Assembly (NCBI GenBank): GCA_019351895.1
Contig: JABBOH010000033.1
Coordinates: forward strand, 1-44,609
DNA: 44,609 nucleotides
Direction of reading: 5' to 3'
Origin: Pseudomonadota bacterium
Lineage (GTDB): Bacteria > Pseudomonadota > Alphaproteobacteria > Acetobacterales > Acetobacteraceae
Shown: piece after piece, positions 17,323 to 26,686 of the stretch
Layout of the letters: the number at the start of each line of letters is the position of its first letter
Position numbering within the stretch: position 1 is the first letter of the stretch
The notes under the pieces: generated by a model
Databases searched by the model: none
What the model was told of the DNA's origin: nothing
Seen by the model: the letters and a program-made list of their open reading frames with translations, nothing else
Program-made: the position numbers and the translations under genes

Positions 17323-18648
17323 ATGGGACCAGAGATCGATTCTGTCGCGACGGACGATGCGCTGCCGCCGCGCGCGGATGTCGTCATCATCGGCGGCGGC
17401 ATCATCGGCATCAGCGCGGCGCTGTTTCTCGCGCGGCAAGGCGTCTCCGTCGTCCTGTGCGAGAAGGGCCGCCTCGCGGGCGAGCAGTCCAGCCGCAACT
17501 GGGGCTGGGTGCGCAAGACGGGCCGCGACCTCCGCGAGGTGCCGCTCATCATCGAGAGCCTGCGGCTGTGGCGGGAGTTCGAGCGCGAGGGGATCGAGAC
17601 CGGCTTTCGTGAATGCGGCGTGCTCTATGTCGGTGAGACGGATGCCGACCTTGCGCGCTTCCAGGGCTGGCTCGACATGGTGCAGCCCTATCAGATGGGT
17701 AGCCGCCTCATCGAGGGCACGGAGTTGGCGGCGCATCTGCCGGGCGCGACCCGCAGTTACCGCGGCGCCTTGTTCACGGCCACGGATGGGCGGGCCGAGC
17801 CGCAGAAGGCGGTGCCCGCCATCGCTGCCGCCGCACGGGCGGCCGGTGCCGTCATCCTGGAAAATTGCGCGGTGCGTGGCATCGACCGGAAGGGCGGCCG
17901 CGTCTCCGCTGTCGTCACGGAACGCGGGACGGTCGCCTGCGAGAGCGCAATCCTGGCGGGCGGCGCCTGGTCGCGTCTGTTCTGCGGCAGCCTCGGCATC
18001 CGCCTGCCGCAGCTCAAGGTGCGTGCATCGGTGCTCAGAACGGGACCGATGGAGGGTGGACCTGAGACGTCCGCGTGGCTCGGGCAATTCGCCTACCGGC
18101 GACGGCTCGACGGCGGCTACACCATCGCCAACGGCCAGAGCAACGTGGTGCCCATCACGCCCGATACCTTCCGCTTCTTCCGCGAGTTCCTGCCCGCGGC
18201 GCGGGCGGACCGGCGCGGGCTGCGTCTGCGGCTGGATCATCGCTTCTTCGGCGAAGCGATGACGCCGAGGCGCTGGGCGCTCGACAAACCGAGCCCGTTC
18301 GAGACGACCCGCGTGCTCGATCCCGACCCGGTGCAGTCGATCAACGACGCGGCGGCGCGCAGCATCAAGGAGGTCTTCCCCATCTTCCGCAACATGACGA
18401 TCACGCAGCATTGGGCCGGCATGATCGACGTGACGCCGGATGTGGTGCCTGTCATCTCGGAGGCGGAATCGCTTCCGGGCCTCGTGATCGCCACCGGCTT
18501 TTCGGGGCACGGGTTCGGCATCGGCCCCGCCGCCGGGCGCCTCGCCGCCGAGATGGCGACGGGCCGGCGGACAATCGTGGACCCGACGCCTTTCCGCTAC
18601 AGCCGGTTCACCGACGGCACGCCGATCACCATCGAATCCGGTCTTTGA
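17323..18648 (+). CDS. FAD-dependent amino acid/opine-type oxidoreductase, second copy (DAO family)
   Basis: A 441-residue flavoprotein of the same DAO superfamily as the first operon gene but clearly divergent. The Rossmann motif is VVIIGGGIIGISAALFLARQG (Gly24, Gly26, Gly29), followed by LCEKG. The SSRNWGWVRKTGRD segment resembles the substrate-side loop of gamma-glutamylputrescine oxidase and related enzymes. The C-terminal motif is ATGFSGHGFGIGPAAGR. It lies between the ATPases and the binding protein of the importer. The pairing may reflect two sequential oxidations or two related substrates. Confidence 0.92.
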   Translation: MGPEIDSVATDDALPPRADVVIIGGGIIGISAALFLARQGVSVVLCEKGRLAGEQSSRNWGWVRKTGRDLREVPLIIESLRLWREFEREGIETGFRECGVLYVGETDADLARFQGWLDMVQPYQMGSRLIEGTELAAHLPGATRSYRGALFTATDGRAEPQKAVPAIAAAARAAGAVILENCAVRGIDRKGGRVSAVVTERGTVACESAILAGGAWSRLFCGSLGIRLPQLKVRASVLRTGPMEGGPETSAWLGQFAYRRRLDGGYTIANGQSNVVPITPDTFRFFREFLPAARADRRGLRLRLDHRFFGEAMTPRRWALDKPSPFETTRVLDPDPVQSINDAAARSIKEVFPIFRNMTITQHWAGMIDVTPDVVPVISEAESLPGLVIATGFSGHGFGIGPAAGRLAAEMATGRRTIVDPTPFRYSRFTDGTPITIESGL

Positions 18649-18668
18649 CACAGCAACAAGGAGCGACC

Positions 18669-20318
18669 ATGCATCCCTCGACGCCTGGCTTCCGCCTCTC
18701 CCGCCGCCGCCTGCTCGTCACGACGGCCGCTCTCGGGGCGAGTTCCCTCGTCACGGCGCGGCCGCTGTTCGCTGCGAGCAAGCCGACGCCCTCGGGACAG
18801 GCGATCATCGGCTTCTCCCAGGAACCGACGGTCTTCGACCCGCGCCTCGCCCATATCGAGGTGGATGACGGCGTCTACATGGCGCTGTTCAGCCCGCTCT
18901 GGGCGGTGGACCCGAAGGGCAACCTGCTGCCGCGCCTCGCCGCCGAGATCCCCACGACGGCGAATGGCGGCATCTCGGCCGACGGCCTGACGTGGTCGAT
19001 CAAGCTGCGCCCCGGCGTCACCTGGCACGACGGGACGCCCTTCACCTCCGACGATGTGAAGTTCTCCATCGAAAGCGTCGTGGCACCCGGCTTTCCGGCC
19101 TACAGCCGCACCGGGCATGAGCTGGTCGAGAACATCCAGACACCGGCGCCCGACCGCATCACCTGGACGATGAAGAAGCCCTTCGCGCCGTACATGTCGA
19201 TCCTCGCCTGGTTCTTCATCGTGCCGAAGCACGCGCTCGAAGGTCAGTCGCCGCTCGGCGAAACCTTCGTGCAGCATCCGATCGGCACCGGTCCCTTCAA
19301 GTGGAAGGAGCGCGTGTCGGGCGACCACATCACGCTCACCGCGAACGAGAGCTATTTCGGCGACGGGCCGCTGCTCAGCCGTGTCGTCTACAAATACATC
19401 CCCGACCTCACCGTGCTCTATACGCAGTTCCGCACAGGCGACATCGACTATATCGGCCTGCAGGGCATCTCGGCGGACCACTACGCCGAGGCGAAGAAGC
19501 TCGCGGACCGGAACATTGTGAACGCACCGGAAGCCTTCATCGAGTGCTTCTACTTCAACCTCGGCCTACCGCAGTTCCAGGACAAGGCCGTCCGGCATGC
19601 GCTCTACATGGCCTTCGACAAGGACAGCATCATCCAGCAGCTGTACTACGGCCTTCCGACGCCGACCGAATCCTATCTGCCGCAACAATCCTGGGCCTAC
19701 AACCCGAACCTGCCCAAGCACGTTTACGACCTCGACCGCGCCAAGCAGATGCTGGATGCGGCCGGGTGGAAACCCGGCGCCGGCGGCGTGCGGGAGAAGA
19801 ACGGCGTGAAGCTCAGCTTCACCAACTCGACCACCGCCGGCAACCATCTGCGCGAGCAGGTGCAGCAACTGCTACAGCAGGATTTCCAACAGATCGGCGT
19901 CAACATGACGATCAAGAACCTGCCGCCCGCCGTCATGTGGGGCGACTACTGGATCAAGTCGCATTTCGAGACGGCGATCGTCGGTCTCGACTTCATGGTG
20001 GGTCCCGATCCGGACGCCTCGGACTACCTCAGCAGCGCGTCGATCGCCGCGAAAACCGGCAGCGGCCAGAACACAATGCAGTATTCGAACCCCGAGGTGG
20101 ATCAGCTGCTTCTGCAGGGCGCCACGACCATCGACCAGCAGAAGCGCATCCCGATCTACCAGAAGCTGCAGGCGGTGCTGCGTGACGATCTGCCCTTCCT
20201 GCCGCAGCAGCAATACGCCGAGATCGAGGGCACGAAGTCGAAGCTCGACGGCTTCATCCCGAACATCAACGTGCGCACCAACACCTGGAACCTGGAGACT
20301 TGGCACTGGGCGAGCTGA
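18669..20318 (+). CDS. Peptide-type ABC transporter substrate-binding protein, Tat signal
   Basis: A 549-residue SBP_bac_5 (DppA-like) periplasmic protein. The N-terminus has a twin-arginine-type signal, LSRRRLLVTTAALGASS, ending before AASKP near residue 38. The mature part opens with AIIGFSQEPTVFDPRL and carries the family segment WSIKLRPGVTWHDGTPFTSDDVKFSIES. Long binding proteins of this family take up peptides, opines and similar amino acid conjugates. AAGGAG lies just upstream of the ATG at 18669. It is the last gene of the operon, 20 nt after the second oxidase gene. Confidence 0.94.
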   Translation: MHPSTPGFRLSRRRLLVTTAALGASSLVTARPLFAASKPTPSGQAIIGFSQEPTVFDPRLAHIEVDDGVYMALFSPLWAVDPKGNLLPRLAAEIPTTANGGISADGLTWSIKLRPGVTWHDGTPFTSDDVKFSIESVVAPGFPAYSRTGHELVENIQTPAPDRITWTMKKPFAPYMSILAWFFIVPKHALEGQSPLGETFVQHPIGTGPFKWKERVSGDHITLTANESYFGDGPLLSRVVYKYIPDLTVLYTQFRTGDIDYIGLQGISADHYAEAKKLADRNIVNAPEAFIECFYFNLGLPQFQDKAVRHALYMAFDKDSIIQQLYYGLPTPTESYLPQQSWAYNPNLPKHVYDLDRAKQMLDAAGWKPGAGGVREKNGVKLSFTNSTTAGNHLREQVQQLLQQDFQQIGVNMTIKNLPPAVMWGDYWIKSHFETAIVGLDFMVGPDPDASDYLSSASIAAKTGSGQNTMQYSNPEVDQLLLQGATTIDQQKRIPIYQKLQAVLRDDLPFLPQQQYAEIEGTKSKLDGFIPNINVRTNTWNLETWHWAS

Positions 20319-20654
20319 GGCAGGTGCCTCCGGGATCATTCGCTGCGGCGATCCACGCTTAGGTTAGGATGCCGACGCACCTCCTGGCGATCGAAGGCAG
20401 GGTGTGCTGTCGGAAAGGGCGATCAACGCAGCGCCATTACTGAAGGGACAGAACCCCCCGCGACATGGAGCAACTCGTGGGGATCATCCGCAAGAACCTG
20501 TTCTGGCGTTTCGGGTCATCGGAGGCAGCAAAATCGCTGGCACTGAGATCGAGATCGACGAGGCGGTGGCGGGCGGCTATTCGTCCAGGCAGGACGTTAT
20601 GGCAGTGACCGAGGCGGTTCTGCCCGACGGTACGATTGTGCATTGGTGAGGGCC
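20319..20654. other. Gap of 336 nt with no recognised gene
   Basis: It follows the Dpp-type operon and precedes an SDR gene. A GTG-started frame at 20404-20649 (81 codons, described separately) fills most of it. No T-rich hairpin, repeat or clear promoter was seen. Confidence 0.5.
20404..20649 (+). CDS. Small hypothetical ORF of doubtful status
   Basis: The 81-residue frame starts at GTG and ends 5 nt before the next gene. Its second half, around GSKIAGTEIEIDEAVAGG and VTEAVLPDGTIVHW, has a protein-like, acidic composition, while the first half looks random. I recognise no family. It could be the decayed 3' end of an older gene, a small protein coupled to the SDR, or chance. Confidence 0.2.
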   Translation: MLSERAINAAPLLKGQNPPRHGATRGDHPQEPVLAFRVIGGSKIAGTEIEIDEAVAGGYSSRQDVMAVTEAVLPDGTIVHW

Positions 20655-21431
20655 ATGGCGGGTCGGCTTCAGGACAAGGTCGCGATCATCACCGGCGCCG
20701 GGCGCGGCATTGGTGCTGCGACGGCGCTCAGCTTTGTCCAGGAGGGCGCGACCGTCGTGATAGCGGAGCTCGATCCCGCGACCGGCGCCGCCTTGGCGCA
20801 GCAGCTGACGAACGGCGGCGCACGCTGCCTCTTTGTCCAGACGGATGTCGCCGACGCCGCGGCGGCGGAATTCGTCGTCCAATCGACACGAAAGGCGTTC
20901 AGCCGCATCGACATTCTCGTCAACAATGCCGGGATCAACGTATTTCACGAGCCGTTGGAGACAACGGAAGCCGAATGGCGTCGATGCTTTTCGGTGGACC
21001 TCGACGGTGTCTGGCATATGTGTAAAGCTACCCTTCCAAGCATGCTGGAACAGGGGCGTGGCGCTATCGTCAACATCGCGTCGAGCCACTCGAGCACCAT
21101 CATCCCTCACAGCTTCCCTTACCCGGTGGCAAAGCACGGGCTACTGGGGCTGACACGCGCCCTCGGCATTGAATATGCGGCACGCGGCATTCGCGTGAAT
21201 GCGATCGCGCCCGGCTATATCGACACGGATATTGCGCGCGCTCACTGGGCGACCTTTCCCGATCCTGGGGCTGAGCGGCGACGTGCGGAGGCGCTGCATC
21301 CGCCCCGGCGCATTGGTCGCCCGGAGGAGGTCGCGATGACGGCGGTCTTCCTGGCGTCCGACGAGGCGCCGTTCATTAACGCGGCAAGCATCGCGATCGA
21401 TGGCGGTCGGTCCGTGCTCTACCATGAATGA
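20655..21431 (+). CDS. Short-chain dehydrogenase/reductase, NAD type
   Basis: A 258-residue classical SDR with GAGRGIGAA at residues 14-22, the acidic AELD after beta-2 (favouring NAD over NADP), NNAG at 90-93, catalytic Ser143/144, Tyr156 and Lys160 in SFPYPVAKHG, and the C-terminal family segment PPRRIGRPEEVAMTAVFLASDE. The ATG at 20655 follows GTGAGG at short spacing. It lies 123 nt before a ribose-type transporter set and may act on the imported polyol or sugar. Confidence 0.94.
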   Translation: MAGRLQDKVAIITGAGRGIGAATALSFVQEGATVVIAELDPATGAALAQQLTNGGARCLFVQTDVADAAAAEFVVQSTRKAFSRIDILVNNAGINVFHEPLETTEAEWRRCFSVDLDGVWHMCKATLPSMLEQGRGAIVNIASSHSSTIIPHSFPYPVAKHGLLGLTRALGIEYAARGIRVNAIAPGYIDTDIARAHWATFPDPGAERRRAEALHPPRRIGRPEEVAMTAVFLASDEAPFINAASIAIDGGRSVLYHE

Positions 21432-21554
21432 TCAGGATTTCGCCCGCGGGGCACGGGAACCGGTGCCAAGCACGGTTCGTCCGACGCAGAGCGGATCGGT
21501 GTGGAATGCCGCCCGGGCGCCACGCGGACAACAAACGGGCACAGGAGAGGAAGC

Positions 21555-22550
21555 ATGAGAACAGGGACGGGACTTGTCGCGGCCGGCTGCGCCGCGGTGG
21601 CCATGGTAGCGGGCGGCTTTGTGCTGTCGGCGGCGAGAGCGGCGGAGACTAAGCCGCTGACGATCGCCTATATCCAGAAGCAGGGTGATCAGCAGTATTT
21701 CGTCGACGAGGCGCAGGGCGCGCGTGCCGAAGCGAAGGCGCTCGGGAACGTCCGCGTCAATGTCGTCAACGTGCAGATGGACGCGAACGCGGCCATCAGC
21801 GCCATGAACGTGATGGTCGGCCAGAAGGTCGACGGCATTGCGATCGTCGTTCCCGACCAGCAGATCGGCCCGCAGGTCATCGACATGGCAAGCCAAGCGC
21901 ATATTCCGCTCGTCTCCTCCGACGATCCGATCAAGAGCGGCACCGGTCAAGCGGCTCCCTTCGTCGGATTCGACGGCTATCAGATGGGCTACAAGGTCGG
22001 TGAGGCCGCCGGAAAGCTCTACAAGAGCGCCGGGTGGACGCCCGATACCACGCGCGTCGCGGCCGCTTACGAGCAGCAGCTCTCTGTCTGTCAGGATCGC
22101 GAGAACGGGGAGGAGGCCGGCTTCAAGGCGGCGGCCGGCACGATCCCGAAGATCATCAAGATCGGCACGGACAACTCCGTCGTCGATGCGCAGAATCGCA
22201 CCGGCGCCGTCGTGACCGCTAACCCGCAGATCAAGCACTGGGTCGTCTGGGGCTGCAACGACGAGAATGAGACCGGGGCTGTGACTGCGCTGTCCAACGC
22301 CGGCATTCAGCCGAGCGGCGTCATCGGCGTCGGGCTTGGCGCCTATCTCACCTGCAAGGATTGGCAGGCGGGGCAGGAATCCGGCAACAAGGCTGCGCTC
22401 TACATCAGCGGCCAGGACGTGGGAAGCGCGGCGGTCCGCGTGCTTGTCGATACAATTCGCAACCACACGCCACTGCCGGCCAAGACAATCGCCAAAACCA
22501 CGATCGTCACGCCAACCACGTGGAGGAGCGTCATGGGCAGCTGCAGCTGA
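21555..22550 (+). CDS. Sugar ABC transporter periplasmic substrate-binding protein
   Basis: A 331-residue Peripla_BP_4-type protein with a Sec signal (MRTGTGLVAAGCAAVAMVAGG, cleavage near ARA at about residue 31). Mature segments TIAYIQKQGDQQYFVDEAQGARAEA..., VDGIAIVVPDQQIG and WGCNDENETGAVTAL are typical of pentose/hexose binders, closest in pattern to L-arabinose-binding AraF-like proteins. AGGAGAGGAA precedes the ATG at 21555. Internal Cys pairs may form disulfides. It heads a three-gene transporter set. Confidence 0.92.
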   Translation: MRTGTGLVAAGCAAVAMVAGGFVLSAARAAETKPLTIAYIQKQGDQQYFVDEAQGARAEAKALGNVRVNVVNVQMDANAAISAMNVMVGQKVDGIAIVVPDQQIGPQVIDMASQAHIPLVSSDDPIKSGTGQAAPFVGFDGYQMGYKVGEAAGKLYKSAGWTPDTTRVAAAYEQQLSVCQDRENGEEAGFKAAAGTIPKIIKIGTDNSVVDAQNRTGAVVTANPQIKHWVVWGCNDENETGAVTALSNAGIQPSGVIGVGLGAYLTCKDWQAGQESGNKAALYISGQDVGSAAVRVLVDTIRNHTPLPAKTIAKTTIVTPTTWRSVMGSCS

Positions 22551-22592
22551 TATCACGCTCTAAAACAGCGGCGTAACCGAAGGGTGCCATCA

Positions 22593-24095
22593 ATGAGTGC
22601 GGGCGAGGCGGTTCTGCGGCTGGAGAACGTCGGCAAGCGGTTCGGTGCAGTTCAGGCGCTACGCGGTGTCTCTCTGGACGCCCGCGCCGGGGAGGTGCTG
22701 GCGCTGATGGGGGAGAACGGCGCCGGCAAGTCGACCCTGCTGCGGCTCATGAGCGGCGTCCATCCGCCCGATGCCGGCCGCATCCTCCTGCGCGGGGAGC
22801 CGGTTGTTTTCGCGACACCGCACGCCGCCCGTGCCGCCGGGGTGCGGGTGGTCGCGCAGGAGCCCGAGATCATCGCGGACATATCCGTCGCCGAGAACGT
22901 CTATGCCGGGGCGCTCCCGCGCCGCGGACGGCTGTTCGACCGGTCCGCACTGCGCGCTCAAGTGGCGGCGGATCTGGCGCGCTACGGCTTCACGGGCGTC
23001 ATCAACCCCGAGCAGCGTGGCCGCGACCTCTCGCCAGCCCAGCGTCAGATTGTGGAGATCCTGCGGGCGCTGACGGGCGGCGCGCGCGTGATCGCCTTTG
23101 ACGAGCCGACCTCCTCGCTTTCGGACCATGAGGTGGAAAGTCTCTTCCGCCTCATCGGTCAGCTGAAGGCGGAGGGCGTGGCTGTCATCTACGTCTCGCA
23201 TCGCATGAAAGAGATCTTCCGGATTGCGGATCGTATCCTGGTGCTGCGGGATGGCGCTTCGGTCGGTGAGCGCGTGGCAGCCGAGACCGCCGAGCCTGAG
23301 TTGGTCCGCATGATGGTCGGGCGGGATCTGTCGACCCTGTTTCCGCGATCCGAGCGCAGGGTCGGGGACACCGTGCTGCGTGTCCGGCACCTCACCACCG
23401 AGGATGTGTCCGATATCAGCTTCGAGGTCCGGTCGGGGGAGGTCGTGGCCCTCGCCGGGCTCGTCGGCGCGGGCCGGACGGAGCTTGCCCATGCCATTAT
23501 CGGCGACACCCCGATCCTTTCCGGACAGGTCGAGGTGGACGGCCGACCGCTGACCCTACGCTCGCCGCGCGACGCGGTGCGCGCCGGACTCGCGCTCGCA
23601 CCCGAAGAGCGCAAGCAACAGGCGCTGCTCATGAAGCGGTCGGTACGGGATAACATCTGCCTCGCGGTGCTCAGCCGGCTGCAGAAGTGGCACGTCGTCA
23701 GCCGTGCCGATGAAAGCCGGATCGCCCGACGCTACGTGGCGGAGCTCCGGGTCCGGACGCCCACAATAGAGCAGGAGGTCTCGACCCTTTCGGGCGGCAA
23801 CCAGCAGAAGACAGTGCTGGCACGCTGGCTCGCGCGGGAGGCCAAGGTGCTGCTTCTGGACGAGCCGACGCGCGGCGTGGACGTGGGGGCCAAGGCCGAC
23901 ATCTATGCGATCATCGACAAGCTTGCGGTGGAAGGGAGCGCCATTCTTGTGATCTCGTCGGAGTTGCCGGAAGTTCTGGGATTGGCCGACCGCATCATTG
24001 TCATGCAGGGCGGCCGGATCCGTGGAGAGCTTGCCCGTGAAGGCGCGACGGAGGAGAAAATCCTCAGCCTCGCCATTCTGGAGGATGCCGCTTGA
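22593..24095 (+). CDS. Ribose-type ABC transporter ATP-binding protein, two domains
   Basis: A 500-residue two-domain sugar ATPase. Domain one has Walker [12 protein letters not shown] and Walker B VIAFDEPTSSLS, with a signature degenerated to LSPAQRQIVEILRAL. Domain two has GLVGAGRTE, a canonical [15 protein letters not shown] signature and VLLLDEPTRGVDVGAKAD. The ATG at 22593 is preferred to a GTG three codons earlier because of AAGGG spacing. It overlaps the permease start as TTGA. Confidence 0.95.
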   Translation: MSAGEAVLRLENVGKRFGAVQALRGVSLDARAGEVLALMGENGAGKSTLLRLMSGVHPPDAGRILLRGEPVVFATPHAARAAGVRVVAQEPEIIADISVAENVYAGALPRRGRLFDRSALRAQVAADLARYGFTGVINPEQRGRDLSPAQRQIVEILRALTGGARVIAFDEPTSSLSDHEVESLFRLIGQLKAEGVAVIYVSHRMKEIFRIADRILVLRDGASVGERVAAETAEPELVRMMVGRDLSTLFPRSERRVGDTVLRVRHLTTEDVSDISFEVRSGEVVALAGLVGAGRTELAHAIIGDTPILSGQVEVDGRPLTLRSPRDAVRAGLALAPEERKQQALLMKRSVRDNICLAVLSRLQKWHVVSRADESRIARRYVAELRVRTPTIEQEVSTLSGGNQQKTVLARWLAREAKVLLLDEPTRGVDVGAKADIYAIIDKLAVEGSAILVISSELPEVLGLADRIIVMQGGRIRGELAREGATEEKILSLAILEDAA

Positions 24096-25102
24096 GCGCG
24101 ACCGATCTTGGCGTAACCGGCGACAAGCCGTCGGCGATTCGGCGTGCCCTCGCGGCCATCGGCGTGCAGAACGTCAGCCTGTTGCTGGCGCTCGCTGCCC
24201 TGATCTGCTTCATCGGCGTGCAGAACAGCAACTTCTTCTACGTCAGCAATATCGAGACGATCGGAACCACGGTCGCGATTGTCGGCGTGCTGGCGGTCGT
24301 ACAGACGGTGGTCATGCTGCTTGGCGGCCTCGATATTTCGGTGGGGTCGCAGGCGGGGCTCACCTCGGTCGTCTCCGCCATGGTCTTCACGGGAACCGGC
24401 AGCGCGCTGGCGGGCATAGCGGTCGCCCTTGCGCTCGGCCTCTGCACCGGGCTTTTCAATGGCATCATCATCATCTACGGCCGGGTGAACGCGGTCATCG
24501 GAACACTCGCTACCTTCGCGGCCTATCGCGGTGCCGCGAACCTCATTTCGGATGGGCGCGCTCAAGGCTATACGGGCATGAACCACCTGTTCGTCTTCCT
24601 CGCGCGGGGGCACATGATCGGCATCCCTGTGCTGATCTGGATTCTGGCGATCGTAGCCGTCCTGGTGCAGTTCATGCTGCACTTCACTGACATCGGACGG
24701 AACATCTACGCAGTGGGCGGCAACGCGACCGCGGCCCGGCTGGCAGGCATCCCACTCAACCGTTATATCATCGGCGTCTACATGCTGACCGGCACGGTAG
24801 CCGCGGTGGCGGGCGTGTTATTGACGGCGCGGACAGGTTCGGGCCAGCCCACCTCGGGCAGCCAGGGGCTGGAGCTTCAGTCGATCACGGCAGCCGCGCT
24901 GGGTGGCGTGGCGCTGCAAGGGGGAAGGGGCACAATCGTTGGCACCATCCTTGCGGTGATTTTGCTGGGCGTGCTTGAGAACGGGCTCATCATCCTCAAC
25001 GTGAACAGCTTCTGGCAGGACATCGCGCAGGGCTGCTTGCTTGTCATTGCCGTTGTCATCCAGCAGCGCCGCGCCGGGGGGCGCAGCGTAGGCTTGCCGT
25101 AG
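24092..25102 (+). CDS. Ribose-type ABC transporter permease
   Basis: A 336-residue BPD_transp_2 permease with the hallmark LLGGLDISVGSQAGL near residue 75, AVGGNATAARLAGIPLNRY in the ATPase-contact loop, and GGVALQGGRGTIVGTILAV near the C-terminus. The start is a TTG overlapping the ATPase stop codon, which implies coupled translation. With the two preceding genes it completes a minimal BAC-type importer; no catabolic kinase or isomerase is attached apart from the upstream SDR. Confidence 0.94.
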   Translation: MSATDLGVTGDKPSAIRRALAAIGVQNVSLLLALAALICFIGVQNSNFFYVSNIETIGTTVAIVGVLAVVQTVVMLLGGLDISVGSQAGLTSVVSAMVFTGTGSALAGIAVALALGLCTGLFNGIIIIYGRVNAVIGTLATFAAYRGAANLISDGRAQGYTGMNHLFVFLARGHMIGIPVLIWILAIVAVLVQFMLHFTDIGRNIYAVGGNATAARLAGIPLNRYIIGVYMLTGTVAAVAGVLLTARTGSGQPTSGSQGLELQSITAAALGGVALQGGRGTIVGTILAVILLGVLENGLIILNVNSFWQDIAQGCLLVIAVVIQQRRAGGRSVGLP

Positions 25103-25150
25103 GCCGGCGAGCGAGTTTGGATGCGCGCGAAACCTGCAAGACCGAGATGC

Positions 25151-26338
25151 TCAGGAGTGCGTGAAGTCCTTGGGCGACAGGTCCGTGAGATGCAGGAGCG
25201 TGATCTTCTCTCCGCCGGGCAAGCTCAAGTAAGTGGAGCCTCCGCTGACGGTGTCAGCCGCAACCACCTGTTCCGACGTGACGCTGAAACCTCGAAGATC
25301 GATCTTGTCGATACCCTTCGTAAAATCCGTGATGACCGTTTCGTCGCCGCCAGGAGGGATAGCGCCGGACGCATGAGCCAAGAAGCGGAACTGATCGCGT
25401 CCCGCGCCCCCGGTGAGGGTCTCAGCTGCAAGGCCAGCGATCAAGGTATCATTGCCGCTCCCCGCCTCGATAAGCAGGCTTGGAACGGCCGGATCATCGG
25501 ACGGCACGTAGTCGCCGTTGTACCCTTCGTAGATGTTGTTTGCAGTGGAGGTGCCGCCAGTCAGGGTGTCGTTGCCGTATTTGCCGGCGATCAACAGATC
25601 GCGGGCACTTCCGTTGGCGATCAGGTGCGAACTTCCATGCAGACCGCCGATGAGCGTGCTTGCCTGGGAGCCCGCCGTGATGACATTGTTTCCGGGGTAG
25701 TACGGAAAGGAATAGTAATTGGGGCGGTAGAAGTAGCCACCGATGAAAACGCCGCCGCCAGCGCCACCCGAGATCGTTGCGCTCTCCGTATCGCCGCCGT
25801 TGACCAGATAGTGGCCCGAGCCTCCGGTAAAGGTGAAGTCCGCGCCCCCACCGGTGATCGTGTCCTTGCCGGCGCCGTTGGCGACAACCGCGCTCTGGCC
25901 GAAAGGATCACCGCTGTCCGCGATGAGGACCGGCTCTATCGTTACGACGTTGCCGGTGCCACTCAGCGTGATGTCATGGTACCCGCTGACGTCGATCGAA
26001 TCGTTCTTCCCGTTGACCGATATGGCGTCGTTGCTGCCACCCCCACCAGAATTAGGGCTTTCAGTAACGGTTTCGCCGTAGCCGAAGAGCTGGACATCAT
26101 TGTAGCCGCCGTCGGCATTGTCCCCGATTATAACATGCGACTTGTCGCCCGTTACGACAACGACGTTGCGCGAGCCTTCGGCGGTTCCGTAACCTGGGCT
26201 CCCTCCGGCCAGGTTGATCTGGTCATCCGCTCCAAGCACGAGGACGGTCGTATCGCTTACCCCGCTCAGGTCGAGCGACTGGCCTGCCTTGCTGATGACA
26301 ACGACGTTCTTATCGGACTGTAGTGCCTCGACCATCAT
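25151..26338 (-). CDS. RTX-like (hemolysin-type repeat) protein, probably type I secreted
   Basis: The 395-residue product is rich in Gly, Asp, Asn, Ser and Thr and has no signal peptide. It carries degenerate calcium-binding nonapeptide repeats, clearest in YGNDTLTGG, GSGNDTLIAG and LTGGAGRDQFRF. The C-terminal part (ETVITDFTKGIDKIDLRGFSV) is the M10-serralysin-type capping segment that normally precedes a type I secretion signal. An unusual Tyr/Pro insert (GYFYRPNYYSFPYYPGNN) interrupts the repeats. It faces the sugar-permease gene tail to tail with 48 nt between. No type I exporter is in the window. Only a weak ribosome-binding site is seen. There is no enzymatic domain, so it may be a surface or matrix protein. 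Confidence 0.82.
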   Translation of the reverse strand: MMVEALQSDKNVVVISKAGQSLDLSGVSDTTVLVLGADDQINLAGGSPGYGTAEGSRNVVVVTGDKSHVIIGDNADGGYNDVQLFGYGETVTESPNSGGGGSNDAISVNGKNDSIDVSGYHDITLSGTGNVVTIEPVLIADSGDPFGQSAVVANGAGKDTITGGGADFTFTGGSGHYLVNGGDTESATISGGAGGGVFIGGYFYRPNYYSFPYYPGNNVITAGSQASTLIGGLHGSSHLIANGSARDLLIAGKYGNDTLTGGTSTANNIYEGYNGDYVPSDDPAVPSLLIEAGSGNDTLIAGLAAETLTGGAGRDQFRFLAHASGAIPPGGDETVITDFTKGIDKIDLRGFSVTSEQVVAADTVSGGSTYLSLPGGEKITLLHLTDLSPKDFTHS

Positions 26339-26686
26339 TGTCCACGAAGATCATTTGGTGCAGCATGCCTTGAGGCCGCGCCCGCGACAAGTCGATTTTA
26401 AGGCTCCGCAGCCGGTTACACGAGGTTGGACTACCCGTCGCCTCGTGCCGCCTGGGGCACTGCTTGCTGAAGATGCGCAAGACGCGCGTGGTGCTGAAAG
26501 ACACCCTGTCATCCGCACCATGATGCCGGCAGTCTCCTGCGCCACGAGAGCGCAACAAAGCGCAATTGCGGTCCGGCCAAAAGCCCAACCAGCCCAGGCC
26601 GCCCCCGTCATCGAAGAACAGCCAGCCCGAACCGATCATGCTTGTCGTGCTGGCAAACAGCGGTCGGCGGCCCAATCGTCCCGGTG
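26339..26686. other. Gap of 348 nt with no supported gene
   Basis: It lies between the RTX-like gene start and the end of the PfkB gene. A minus-strand frame of about 130 codons covers it but reads as low-quality Arg/Gly-rich translation with no family pattern. It should contain the promoter of the RTX-like gene and the end of the LacI-operon transcript; neither could be pinpointed. Confidence 0.5.
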
